Shown here in pieces: positions 34,990 through 46,252 of a stretch of 64,000 nt of DNA. A program made the translations under genes and the position numbers. The DNA is taken from assembly GCA_031841125.1 (NCBI GenBank), contig CM063114.1, positions 1 through 64,000 on the forward strand, in the 5' to 3' direction. Under the pieces are notes generated by a model. That model saw only the letters and a list, made by a program, of their open reading frames with translations, had not been told where the DNA came from and did no database searches. This DNA comes from Acanthococcus lagerstroemiae (taxonomy: Eukaryota; Arthropoda; Insecta; Hemiptera; Eriococcidae). Every line of letters starts with the position of its first letter. The first letter of the stretch is position 1.

Positions 34990-36140
34990 CTGATTAAGAA
35001 CTTGGACAACTGAAAAGCAGCAGGACTGGACAGGATCAACCACAAGACTTTGAAGGCGCTACACAAGAGTCATCCAGCAGTGCTATGGCAACTCTATATG
35101 GCGTGTCTGACAGTTGGACACTTCCCCGCACTCTGAAAATGAGAACATGCGGTGTTTATGCCAAAGCCATGCAAGGATAGGGATCTGACAGACAGGTATG
35201 GTCCAATCACTTTGCTGTCTATCATGGGGAGAATGCTCAAGAGTGTGCTGAAGTTGCATGTGACTGGCACTTAGAGGACAAAAACCTCCTAACTCGCGCC
35301 AGTATGGCTTCACAGCATACCAATTGACAGAGGATGAGGTTAGTAGTGGCCGTTGCAACCATCCAACAACACCAATCAAGACATGCGATGACTACTGTCC
35401 TGTCGCTTGACATCTGTGGTGCGTTTGACAATGCCAGTTGGAACACTACTATGCTCACATTGCAGGATATGCGCATCCTGCACTTTATGGTAGCCATGCT
35501 TGGTAGCTACTTCAGTAATCGACAAGTCATCAATGGTAACGTGTTGGGGACGCTCCAGAGAGGCTGTCCTCAAGGACCCGTACTGGGACTAGTCCTCTGG
35601 AACATTGGTTACAACTTGACGCTAGCACCAATCAACCAGGTGATCTCGGTACACGCGTACACCGACAACATGTTAGTTATCTGCAGCGCCAAGATATTTG
35701 AGGAGCTGGGGCACATTTTTGCACTGGCAACAGATACCATCATAGCTCGAACTTGCGGCCAAAGGTCTGGAGCTGAATGCCAGTAAGAGGGAAGTGTTGT
35801 CGCTGTATCGCAGAAAAGCCAAAGTACCGAATCAGATTCAACTGCCTGTTGGAGAAGAGATGGTAGTCCATCCAATGACAACAATGCGGTACCTGGGAGT
35901 AATTCTGGACGACCAACTCAACTGGATCAACACATCCGGCAGGCGACTGAGTGAGCCGCCAAATCGTTCCCCGTTCTGCCCCGAATATGTACACCAATGT
36001 GTTTGGGTACAGTTTCAGGATGAGACGGACTGTGGTGCAGAGTTACGTGCAAACACAGCTCCTGTACAGTACCTCCATCTGGTACCACTAGGCAATCCTA
36101 TGAACGACACGGCAGCCGCTCATGTTGGTGCAGAGTAAAG
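34990..36140 (+). pseudogene. R1-like LINE reverse transcriptase remnant
   Basis: The frame at 35334-35786 carries TTVLSLDICGAFDNASW and then RGCPQGPVLGLVLWNIGYN, both hallmarks of LINE reverse transcriptase. The active-site box reads HAYTDNMLVI, where A-D-D would be expected, so catalytic residues are lost. Preceding phrases in other frames (for example LYMACLTVGHFP) show the start of the domain near 35.0 kb. Confidence 0.75.
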
Positions 36141-36825
36141 CAGCACTGCTCAGCATCTGAGGCTGTCAAACTGTTCAATCAGGAAGCAGCATTCGTGCTG
36201 GCTGATCTTGCCCCAATAGACCTCGCGATTCATGCGCGGTCAGTCCTGTAGCTACTTTGTCGAGGTCTGTCTGTCATCAACTGAGGTCCATATCCCATAG
36301 TGTCCCACATCACATCCGGCAAGTTTCATATAGTGGCGGAGCCTGCCACAAAAGCAGATGACGATCTCATCAGTAGCAATGAAGAAGAAGAGGACGCAGC
36401 AGCCGCTGTGGCTGGTCGGGATGCCATTTGAGCGGCTGGCCAAGCAGTTCCGCCTCATCACTGAGCAATGCTGGGGGAAACGTTGGGACAAGGCGTCGAC
36501 TGGTCCATAGACACACTCGATTTTCCCCCAAATCAGCGCCCGGCTTCAGTCCAAAATACAGCTCTCGTTTTGGACTATGCAGGCGCGGACGGGACACTGA
36601 TGCTTTGCCAAGTTCCAGCACAAAATAAGATACCGTGACACTCCACAGTGCGAGTGTGAGAGCGCGTTTTCGCAGTCTGCAGAACACGTTCTCACATAGT
36701 GCGCGATGGCTGGTCCACATGTGCCCATTCCATCACCGACGGCTACACCGGAGGAATGGAGAGTGTGGGCCGAATTTGCTCGGCACCTGCGAGCGGCCCC
36801 TACGCGATGATTTTTTTATTCGTAA

Positions 36826-36845
36826 TTAATTAATTAATTAATTAT
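36826..36845. repeat. (TTAA)n microsatellite
   Basis: Five or so perfect repeats of TTAA directly follow the LINE 3' end. Confidence 0.7.
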
Positions 36846-37228
36846 TTATGATGATTCGTGCTGTGGACGTAATAGGTAAAACACGTTGATTGTCTTGACG
36901 AAGCTATAAGAAAAGAAGAAATAAAATCTTAATGTACCCTGTGCAAACTAAATGCAACTGATAAATTTGATCCTGCTTCACTGTTTTTGTTATTTGCTTT
37001 ATCAGTAACAACGATAATAGCGCGCCACTACCTTGGAAAGTTCCTATAGCGAGTCAGCGAGTAATACGACAAGTGCCGAACAGAATTAGCTCGGCCAACT
37101 TTTGACGAGTAGCTCGCAACTCTTACTCTGCTACTCTTTTCAGGGATACTCGCTCGTGTGAACACTTCCACATCCTGCTAATTGTAATTTTGAAAGGTTT
37201 GCATTTTTAATGTAAAAAGTGATGCTCG

Positions 37229-37582
37229 ATGGGTATCCATTTCTTCATAGAAACAAATCTGGAATTTTGTATAGCAAAAATGAAGTTACTAGGAAGTGAA
37301 ATTGTTCAAGTACTTGCTGTATACAGCGAATATTATGAGTTTTTATACAGCATGAAGTACCCGAATCACAAAAACAAAATAGTGAAGATGAAATTACTTG
37401 ACGAAATAAAACAGGGTGCCTACCAGAATTCAGTTTTGGAATTCCGGGACTTTGTAAAAGACACTTCCGGGAAAAATTTGGATGCAAAAAAGTACCATAT
37501 ATGTTTTGCTCATTATACACAACAGTGTTACCTGTATGCTTCCTGCCGGCTGAACCAGTACTGTGTGGTCTACTCATCATGA
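37229..37582 (+). CDS. Hypothetical ORF, 117 codons
   Basis: The frame is open from an ATG to TGA and contains EIVQVLAVYSEYYEFLYSMK, with a Lys-rich middle and a Cys/Tyr-rich end. I do not recognise a family and see no splice context or neighbour that supports it. It may be an exon, a transposon remnant or chance. Confidence 0.2.
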   Translation: MGIHFFIETNLEFCIAKMKLLGSEIVQVLAVYSEYYEFLYSMKYPNHKNKIVKMKLLDEIKQGAYQNSVLEFRDFVKDTSGKNLDAKKYHICFAHYTQQCYLYASCRLNQYCVVYSS

Positions 37583-38340
37583 CGTTAGTATTAATTGAGT
37601 CATTAATTAGGTTTTTTTAAAAAATCGATATGTATTCTCAAGGATTGTCGATGCTATTAATGACTTGATTGCCTGTGTACACCTTGAGTTGCAGAATTTA
37701 AATTAAAAACCCAATACTTGGCTGTGTGGAAGAGTAATTTGCTGCCCAAAAACCGACACGGTAACCGACATCTACAGCAAAAGGTTAATATAGGGAAAGC
37801 GAACAAAAGACGTACAATTCAATTTACATAGCAATCGATGATGGCGTAGTTTAGGTACCTACTTCCCCGTGGAATTTTTCAATTCTTTAGATTTACCCTA
37901 TTTTCCGTCCTACAAATTGGGGGAAACGAGCAAGCGACGTATTTCATTTTTATTCATTAAAGCCTTCTTTCCTTTGTCCAAGTAATTTAGATTAGAGGCA
38001 GACGACTTATACAACGTGCACTGCATCCATTATTCACACACGATACAGTTTTGCAAATTTGCACAGGTATTTTTTAACAGATCTGGTAGTCAGTCCCAAG
38101 GCATAAAACCAAACTGGGGAAAATAACGCGCCAAATAATTGGTTTGATTAGTAATAACTTACGTGTATTAAGTACGGTATACAGAGCTGGATACCAATAT
38201 TCTTCCATCTAACTCACTTCAGCCAACTTAGATGAGCACACAGACTAGATGGGCGGCAAAGCGGATCAGCTAGCTGGTCTTCTGTAGATATGTACGATAA
38301 AACAGCGCGGGTAGTACCTAATTGGAAGAAAGAAGGAAAT

Positions 38341-38463
38341 AGTATATTACGTATCAGTTTCAGAAAGTAACCGATTTCCGAGTACGAGGCTTGCGGAGCG
38401 AGCGCAGCGAGTGACGCAATCGTACGAGGGAATCGGTTACTTTATAACACTGATACGTACCAT
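38341..38463. repeat. Foldback element with GC-rich centre
   Basis: ATTACGTATCAGTTT, then AAAGTAACCGATT, is mirrored by AATCGGTTACTTTATAACAC, then TGATACGTA. The centre contains GCGGAGCGAGCGCAGCGAG. It ends where the next inverted-repeat element starts. Confidence 0.6.
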
Positions 38464-38464
38464 A

Positions 38465-38938
38465 TTTTAATGAAATATGAACGGAAAAATTAATTAATCC
38501 TTTTTAATTCTTATAATAACAAAAAAAAAGAAAAATGATAAACGACAAACGTAATAATATGAATATAAAATTAACGCCTTCTCCGTCGTGGTCGCCGTAG
38601 CATGCAGAATACATAGGTTCGTACAGAATGAATGAAGTTAAGCACACATCGAACGTGGTTAGTACTTGGATGGGTGACCGCTCAGAAGTACCCGATGAAC
38701 GAAATTGAGCAGACGAACGAAATGGAGCAGCATTAAGTGCGAGGATAGAAAATTGGAAGGAACTCGACCGGTAATATGCGTGACGAGTTTCGAAAAATGT
38801 GAGACACGATTTTCGAAAGCAGTTTATAGCTCACGGAAAACAAAATTGTCTGCTAAAACCAGCTGTACAAAAATGGACGATTTTCGAAACCTAAAATTTC
38901 GCAGAAATGTGCCATTTTCCGTTCATATTTCATTAAAA
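38465..38938. mobile_element. TIR element carrying a 5S rRNA-like sequence
   Basis: TTTTAATGAAATATGAACGG at 38465 is mirrored by CCGTTCATATTTCATTAAAA ending at 38938. A diverged 5S rRNA-like stretch lies inside (38591-38705). Whether the arms mark a DNA transposon that captured 5S sequence, or two copies of another repeat flanking it, is not settled. No target duplication was identified. Confidence 0.5.
38591..38705 (+). rRNA. 5S rRNA-like sequence, diverged (probable pseudogene or SINE3 head)
   Basis: The segment contains GAATACATAGGTTC, AAGTTAAGCA and GGTTAGTACTTGGATGGGTG followed by ACCGC. These are in the order and spacing of an arthropod 5S rRNA, including the internal promoter intermediate element and C box. 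The first 15 and last 20 bases are poorly conserved and there are several changes before the A box. A functional gene is unlikely. A 5S-derived SINE or captured pseudogene is more probable. Confidence 0.7.
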
Positions 38939-40800
38939 GCTATTATTAACGCGCTGGGAAACGAGAAATAATAATGAATACCATAACTGTTTGGAGAATA
39001 AAAAAGTCATTACAAGCACATTCGGCAAATAATTAGAAACAGAAGATCCTAATTCACCATCCTAGGACGCCAGGAGACAAATCAGGCACCATTTTAGGTT
39101 TTCCAAAAAATTTGAAATATTCAAACATTTGATCACGGCGAGATAATGAGATTCTCCAACGGAAGTCGGAACATAAAAATGGAAGTCGCTATTTCTATCA
39201 GCAATCGGCGCAGCGGTAGGTAGCGCGATTTCATTGTTATTCGCTCTTCCGCAAGAAAAACATTTTTAAAAATGACTACTCATATAGGTAGCAAATTAAA
39301 AAAAATAAATAAATAAATAAATAAAGCCAAAGAGAGTTTCAAAGACGAAATTTACTATATTTTTGGAAATTTATAAAATTTTGCCTCTGTCAACCCCGCT
39401 TTTGAGGGACAAGAGAGACTTTTATTTTTTTAAGTTGTTGAATCAAATCGAACGTTTTTGTACTGCCCTTAAAAAAAAAAACTTCTGGTTTCCAGATAGA
39501 TGAATAGATGGCTGTAGGCCTGATGAGGGAAGAGGGAAAAGAAAAGGGATTCCCTTGACCGTGAACTTTTTTGGAGTCGCCCCTCCCCCTCTCGAGCTCG
39601 GACTTTTTTGATGTTTGGATTTTGTATCGTCTAATTTTTTTCGAGTCTTCGCACGTAATATCGTGATTTTCGAGGAGGGCCCGAAAAAAATCGTACAACC
39701 TTTTATTTGTTTTTTCCTCCGCGTCCAGATCTTTTCTCGATGGTCCTTGCTGGCTAGTTAACCATAGTAACTATGTTACATGGCGTTGGTGGAATAGGCA
39801 TGCGTCGAAACATCGAGCATGTAATTAATCGGGTTTGAAAGACAGAATATTTTTAATTCGGCCGACAGAAATTTTATTTTTAAACGTCAGTCAACAAAAC
39901 ATCGAAGACGTTAATTTACCATCATAATCACATTCCTAAAACTTGAAATAACTGATCTTCAATATTTCGAACTGTATCCAACGCATCTTACTACACTTTT
40001 ATAATAAACTGCCAGTACGCCAAAATATGGAAGAACATGGGGGGAGAGCGTAATTCAGCCAGATTCATAAACAGCCGCTCAGATGCGATTAAAATTGACG
40101 AAAATGTCAAAAATTAAGAATCGGTTCAAATTTCGAAACATTAATATAATTGTCTCTTCCACTTGATTTATTCATTCGACTCAGCATTTTGAAATCATCA
40201 ACTTCAACCCCAGACTCACGTTTAGCACACTTTCACATCATTAGGTACTGAACACATCTGGCAAGTTGCATTTGAGTTAGCAGTTACATGTTCATAAGCG
40301 CAATAAAATATGTAAGTCATTTGTTCGAGCGTTAAACAGGGATGCTAAAATCACGACCCAATCAACCCAACTACCCTAATTCTAAACAGTATGTATCAGG
40401 TCGCATTACGGCAAAACTATGTACCTAATTGGTTTTCTATGTAGGTATCATACTACGGTTTCTAAAATGCGTGCTAATACTACAATATACCAATGTTCGC
40501 AATATAAATTCGAGATTCGACCACACTTACAACTAGCTGGATTCATTTTAGTTTTAGATTCGTTCCGACTCCATTTATGTAGAAGAGTAGACTACAACTG
40601 TGTGATTGGCTGCAGCAGAATCACAGCCATCATTCTCACCGAGCCCACTACGCGGTTTTCCTGCATGGCGGCTGAATTTCTTTCTACGGATAACTTCTCT
40701 TTATAAACGAACCATCGCACGTTGCCACGTTTAGAGCATCGAATCGCGCTGTTCGCGGTACGCAATATGATACTAAGTAGATATGTAGGTGGATAAGCAG
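38939..40800. other. Spacer without a supportable gene
   Basis: No recognisable frames were found. There is an (AAAT)n tract near 39300-39325 and otherwise AT-rich sequence. Confidence 0.4.
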
Positions 40801-40801
40801 A

Positions 40802-41247
40802 CAGAGTCCTGCACGATTCCACCCTTAACCCGGTTGAATCCGATTACTACTCGTACCACATGCGGATACGAGTTTCGAGTGAACGGGTAAAATTCAACCC
40901 GGGTAACTTCTGACCCGTTCATGGCGAGTTAAGTTACGGGTGCAACTTGTAATTCTCAAACATCAATTTTTTTCTTCTTAGAACTGTTTTTTAGAATAGG
41001 TATATGTTTTTGTTGAAATTTGTAAATTTGTGTGATAATGAAAAAGTATAAATTACTAGAGAAACGGTGGAGATCAATCTTAGCAAAGTACAAACGAAAG
41101 TCGTACAAAAATGAATCACGGGTTTTCCGGATAAAATTTTACCCGGGTAGTACGGATCGAACTCGTTTATCAGACGGATAAACTCGTAACCGTGCGCTGA
41201 CGAGTTAACTCGTTTTATTCGCAAACGCGTGACCGTGTAGGACTCTA
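40802..41247. mobile_element. TIR element, probably hAT-like
   Basis: The left end CAGAGTCCTGCACG is mirrored by CGTGTAGGACTCT at the right. Inside are many variants of ACCCGGGT, GACCCGTT and GAGTTAACTCGTTT. GTGGATA occurs near both flanks, but a clean 8-bp duplication could not be fixed. Confidence 0.5.
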
Positions 41248-41274
41248 GTGGATAGTACAGTACCTACAGTAGAG

Positions 41275-41787
41275 CCCTATAAACACAAGTACTCGCATAC
41301 ACCATTTTGGAGCCCATCATGCCCGCGGATCAGGAATGAGAAAAAAGCTGAAAGCCGAAAGCCGAACCATTCTTGCCTTTAGGGTCAGAAGTTGAAAGCT
41401 GAAAGCTTAATGATGAAAAGTCAATAGCAACATCCAAATCTTTATATTTTCCACTTTTTCGATTTTTTTTTTCCCAGTTTTACAGTAATTTTCAAATAGC
41501 TGAAAGCCAATAGCTAAAAGCCGAAAGCCGAACGATTTATCCCTCAAGGTCAAAAGTTGAAAGCTGGAAGCTGTATTGTGAAAAGTCAAAAGTGAAATCA
41601 GAAGCCAATAGAGTTCCTTCTGGAAGCTAAATCCAAAAGCGAAATCTTTATATACGGCTTTCACATCCCTGCCGTGGATGCCGAGTCCGACTATGCGGAG
41701 CAATGCGAAGCATACTGCGTAGTCAATTCGGCATCAACGGGCACAATGGGCTCCAGAATGGCGTATGCGAGTACTCCTCTTTATAGG
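41275..41787. mobile_element. MITE related to family A, with inner repeat insert
   Basis: The outer arms (TACTCGCATAC, CATTTTGGAGCCCAT and mirror) and the inner GATGCCGAGTCCGACTATGC / GTAGTCAATTCGGCATC resemble family A, but the termini differ. Between 41340 and 41660 it holds two diverged copies of an about 165-bp unit rich in GCTGAAAGCCGAAAGCCGAA. Confidence 0.6.
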
Positions 41788-42240
41788 TGGCTTTACCTAC
41801 AGTGCAGAACAATGCAGATACGCGCACTGCTGACGTGCGTTCGTACTACAGAGGGACTAGCCTACGGAAGGCAAAGTGAATTAAATTATTAACCTTTAAA
41901 TTATCATTCACCTTGTTATACGGATGTACGAAAAGCACTAACGTAACACACGCCCTCCATATGCACCAACAGCGGGCAACCGTTTGCGTTGCGCTGGACG
42001 CGTGTGTGTGCATCCGCTCAAAAACCAAGGACTCCGGCTCCGCCTCCGCTGATGGTTGACTAGACAACGATGATGCGCGGTGGCAAATAAATGGAAACTT
42101 GAAGGAGAAAAAAAACAACCGACATCCAACAACACAACATGGGAGTAGGAAATAAAGAAAACGTCAAATAACTCGGAAGTAAGATTTGTACATATGTATG
42201 CACTTGTTGCAGTAGGTACTAGGTAGTAGGTAGTAGGTAC

Positions 42241-42575
42241 CAGAGCAGTGCACAATACAGATATCGGTACTCGGGTATCCTATTGTAGCAGAGCGACTAC
42301 CAATTACGTACTCGGTAGTCGGTTTCACCGATACGATACCGAGTAATACTCGGTCAGGAATCGTTTTATGATTAGCGCTGTATTTTAGGTGGTGCAGTAG
42401 TGATGCCTTATCAGTGCTACTTGTTATCCTTGATACCATATCACGAAAACGACTACCTGTCGCTACAATACCGAGTATACGCGGTATCGGCCGATACTAT
42501 TCGGTATCGTTTTAAGCGATACGATACCGAATACCACGTGAGTATATATACCTACTCCTATGGTGCACTGCTCTG
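42241..42575. mobile_element. hAT-like MITE, family C copy 2
   Basis: Ends CAGAGCAGTGCACAATAC and GGTGCACTGCTCTG, and an interior closely matching 15169-15506. The flanks (GTAGGTAC and GTATAGGTAC) are similar but not an exact 8-bp duplication. Confidence 0.75.
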
Positions 42576-42623
42576 GTATAGGTACCAACAAGTTTAGATA
42601 TGTAAACGCCGCGCGATCAGATG

Positions 42624-42984
42624 CTAATGCGGCGGCCACACCAAGAGCTACGCTACGGACGCTACGTCCATATCGGATGTAGCGATCGCTACGTCCATCC
42701 GTTTAGGTGGCCACATATAAACGTCCATGCTACGTTTTTCTCTGACCATCTTTTATTTCTTATGGAAAAATCTACCAATCAGAATACAGGGATGCCAGCT
42801 ACGCGTCGGAAAATCAAACACGTCGCGATCGCTAGCTACGCGTCCAAACGTAGCTTCGTTCAGATGGACGCATCCATGCTGCAGTGTGGCCATTCTCATT
42901 ACCTTAACATTACTTTGATCAACAAGGACGTCCAACGTGGACGTAGCGTCCATAGCGTAGCTCTTGGTGTGGCCGCCGCATTAG
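42624..42984. mobile_element. MITE with about 46-bp terminal repeats
   Basis: CTAATGCGGCGGCCACACCA, then AGAGCTACGCTA, at the left is mirrored at the right end with very few changes. Subterminal variants of GGACGCTACGTCCA and CTACGTCC are repeated many times, some in inverted orientation. No coding function is supported. Confidence 0.7.
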
Positions 42985-43167
42985 TGCCGTAGCGTTCACT
43001 TCTTTAAAGCCGCCGCCACCACCGCGCCAATGCCAAAACACAACACGCGCCAAGACGCTCGACAGCACTCGACGCGAAAACCACTGCGCCATGTCCCATC
43101 CGTTAAAACATTATCAGAAGCAATATTCAACTGACGCGCCAATACGTGCATAAAGTGCACACCTACA

Positions 43168-43416
43168 CAGTGGCGTAGCCAGGATTCTTCCAAGGAGGGG
43201 GATCAGCAAAATTCTGGGCAGGGGGGGGGGTACACCTAACATGAACTGTATATGTTTTTACATTGACATATCAGTATGTTGTGCTTTTCAACTTCAGTTA
43301 TATATCTGGATTTAAATTTCATTTTGCGGACTCACTGTGATACTGCCAGCATATAAAAAAATTCTCATCTCAAGGGGGGATTCATCCCCCTAATCCCCCC
43401 CTTGGCTACGCCACTG
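43168..43416. mobile_element. hAT-like MITE, 249 bp
   Basis: The ends CAGTGGCGTAGCCAGG and CTTGGCTACGCCACTG are of a type widely seen in animal hAT MITEs. The 8-bp direct repeat CACCTACA lies at 43160-43167 and 43417-43424. G- and C-rich runs lie just inside the ends. Confidence 0.8.
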
Positions 43417-43891
43417 CACCTACACGCTACTAGCAGACTCGCCGGTAAGCGTACATGATAATACTCGTACTAGTAACGGAATAATCTACATAATATCGCA
43501 CCTCATCTGCTCAATTATTACAAACTAACTTACATACATAATTATTTTGCGCACCATAATCGTTTCCAGACTTATGACCCATACAAGCATGTGCTACCTC
43601 GTTTAATTAAGTCATTCTATCAATCTTGATCGACGAGAAAAAAAAATGTTGTCTCAGAAAATCTCGTAAGACGTCTTTTAATGCTCTTAATCCTCATTTT
43701 TCGTACCTAATATGCATAAAATTTATATTTTTCGGTAGCGTTTTATTTCCAGGAGAGCTGGTGTCCCCTCTGCTTTCCTTATGATGGCTATAACATGTGC
43801 AGATAAAATATTAATTGTGGCGCGAGTGGGCAATCCTGCACGGCTGGATATACGGGGTATATAAAGAAGTCGAGGGTCGCTGAATCCAATC

Positions 43892-43954
43892 TTCAGTTTC
43901 TTCCATTAGACACTACAGAGAGCTAGAAATAGGGTCTAATGGGAGAAACCGAAG
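43892..43954. repeat. Short hairpin
   Basis: TTCAGTTTCTTCCATTAGAC pairs with GTCTAATGGGAGAAACCGAA across a loop of about 20 bases, with two mismatches. Confidence 0.5.
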
Positions 43955-44619
43955 AAAATTTGCATATTAACGTCTCTGTGTAGCCAAAATGTTAAGAAAA
44001 GGAAAAAAAACAAAAAAAACAACGCCCAACAATGGATTCAATAAAGAAATTTTAAAAAGAAGCATACAAACTTGAATTACTTTAAGACGCCGGTTATTCC
44101 GGACCAATTTTGCTCGAATTCTAGGTACAAACTTTTTTTGTAATGTATAAAACCGATCGCGGAGGGGCTCCGCAACCGAAAACATGAAATTCGTTTTCAC
44201 CAACGGCGCGTGTCCTAGTATTGGTGTTCTCGAATCTTCCATCGATACTTGCTAATACGCTGCTGCTAATGCATGTTCGAGCCTGGCTACTTCGACTTTG
44301 CCTGATGGATACATTGCATTCTCTACGATAAATCGTTTCACATGGTAATCTTCCCGAAATCAGGAACCGTCGAAATATAGTGTACGTTTACACGTACGCA
44401 TGACCGTAATTTAGCATGGCATTCGGCACCGGATGTTGGAATTGGTGTACTTGTAGGCTGTATTTCTTCTTGTTTTTCAGTGGTTCAGGCGCCAATCTAT
44501 TTTGTGCTCCAAATAGATAAAGGAAGTGACAAGAGATCCTTCGCTGCGCGCCGTAATCTCTCACATCATCCGATAATCTCGGGTCCATAGCCAGTACCTA
44601 GCGAGCACGTACTTGGATC

Positions 44620-45130
44620 CTGTTGAGTAGCAGCTCATTTCTCCGAAGACGACCTGATTAGGCGCAACGACGACGTCGCGTCCACAGGTCCACGTGTGCG
44701 TCGTGGCGAGCTAGTTTGCTACGGCAGTTCGTCGCCCTACCGAGTGCGAGCCCAACAATCCGTGTTTCTCATGTCTGTGGTCGTCCGCAAAACGGGCATC
44801 CAGCATGCTTCTGATGCTGGGAAAAACACCACTGCGGTGCTCTACAGCGGGTGTACCCAATTTAGCGTGGCTTGGGGGATGCCGGGATGGCACAGATCCC
44901 TTGGAATTACAGGTCGCTGCTAGGAGGCATTACAACTTCAACCCTCCACTAGTCTGACACCGGACACATAACCATGACTCGTCCCATGCGCTTATTAGTT
45001 GCTGCTGGTCGGGAATTACCACTTCAACCTCGACGAGTCTGGTACCGAACTCTGCCATGGCCTAGATGAGGAACATACATCTATATCCACCATACAGCTA
45101 ACTTCGTCCGTACCTTAAAATGGCGAAGGT
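44620..45130. other. GC-rich patch with a diverged internal duplication
   Basis: ATTACAACTTCAACCCTCCA at about 44919 and ATTACCACTTCAACCTCGAC at about 45015 begin two similar units containing ACTAGTCTG or ACGAGTCTG. The composition differs from the AT-rich surroundings. A LINE 5' region is possible but no frame supports it. Confidence 0.3.
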
Positions 45131-45147
45131 ATTTACCCTTACCAGAG

Positions 45148-45407
45148 CATAGGCGCCGACTTGGCACTTTTTGGAGGAGCTTTGCCCACCCCCAATATTT
45201 TCAACTCAAAAATGGAAAAAGTACAACAAATTTTACCGTAAATGTTTAAATTAAACAAAAAAGAAGAAAAAAGAGAAAACGAATATAAGATGAATAAAAT
45301 CGATAATACCGAAATATCAGACGCGTCTCAATAAAATAATCAAAGAAAAAACACGCTCCGACTGATTCTGCCCCCCCCCCCAATATTTTCCATACGTCGG
45401 CCTTATG
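45148..45407. mobile_element. hAT-like MITE, 260 bp
   Basis: The exact 8-bp direct repeat TACCAGAG flanks the element (45140-45147 and 45408-45415). The ends are imperfect inverted repeats, CATAGGCGCCGAC against GTCGGCCTTATG, with CCCCCAATATTTTC near each end. Confidence 0.65.
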
Positions 45408-46026
45408 TACCAGAGGGAGTGGTCCCTGTTATTCAGGTGCCACGGCTGAAACTGAATTGTAGCATAAGGTCACATTTTTCAACTCCATTGCCTCGATCTG
45501 GCTTTTCCGCGGCAAGGCTGGCACTTCGCAGATTAAAGTTGGCCAGGTGGCATCTCCGGCTAGACCTGACCGCAGCGTAAAGTGACGCGGGGCCCGAGTC
45601 GATCGCATTAAATGAAAAGTCTCACGTTCGATGGCAATTCTAATGTATAAAATAGGTACACTTCACCAAGAACGATACGCGGGTGGAACACTGGTGTGCT
45701 ATACCACGCGAATCATCATAACGGTACATGCACATAAATATTATGAAATCGTTTATCGAACTGATTCGGCCAGTACACCGGCCGGATAGATTACAGTTTA
45801 CAACGTACTCGCAGTACGTGCAATTGAGGGAGGTGGTATCGAGATAAGAGTACTCGTCACCGACCGACGCTGGCTAGGTGAACTGATTGATGTACCTATT
45901 ACACCAGAAATGTAACGGTATCACCGATCGAAAGATGAATTTTGTACGGCAAATTATGGCCAAGGGCTCGGCTTATACCACAACGTTTTGCGTACTAATA
46001 ACGTTTTTCCGGCGCAGGTCACATAT

Positions 46027-46252
46027 GAATGCTGTTAAACAAAATCTGTTTTTTGAGAACACGTGAATCGAAGTTCAAGAGCCATGTAGAAATGACATAG
46101 CGTTTACTGATAAGGTTTTTTCAACGTGAGTATACATTTTTGAATCGGGGGCCCAATTTTGAAAAATTCTACTTTTTACGCTTTGTCCAACGAGACTAAT
46201 AACTCATTTTGTTTACAAATGTAGGTTGGTTCCCTTACGCTTAACAGCGTCC
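46027..46252. mobile_element. MITE family B, copy 5
   Basis: A solitary copy of the family clustered at 11-13 kb, with the direct 4-mer ATAT on both sides. About 25 bp are missing near the left end compared with the other copies. Confidence 0.75.

Larger units (their letters stand above)
32840..36806 (+). mobile_element. Decayed R1-like LINE
   Basis: Plus-strand pieces of a two-ORF non-LTR element appear in order, scattered over all three frames. They are a gag-like region with RCIKCQLLGHREKHS (33.4 kb), endonuclease phrases such as SILCTYASPNELLDKL and IANNYNCRTALLW (33.8-34.2 kb), and reverse transcriptase (35.0-35.9 kb). Then come EAAFVLADLAPIDLAIHARS (36.2 kb) and a Cys-rich C-terminal end near 36.65 kb. 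The thumb and C-terminal phrases resemble R1-clade elements. Frameshifts are numerous. The 3' end is near 36806, followed by T-rich and (TTAA)n sequence. Confidence 0.8.

Noticed and set aside
38705..38971. An 88-codon frame after the 5S-like stretch
   Set aside because: It lies within the inverted-repeat element, runs through its right arm, and has no motif.
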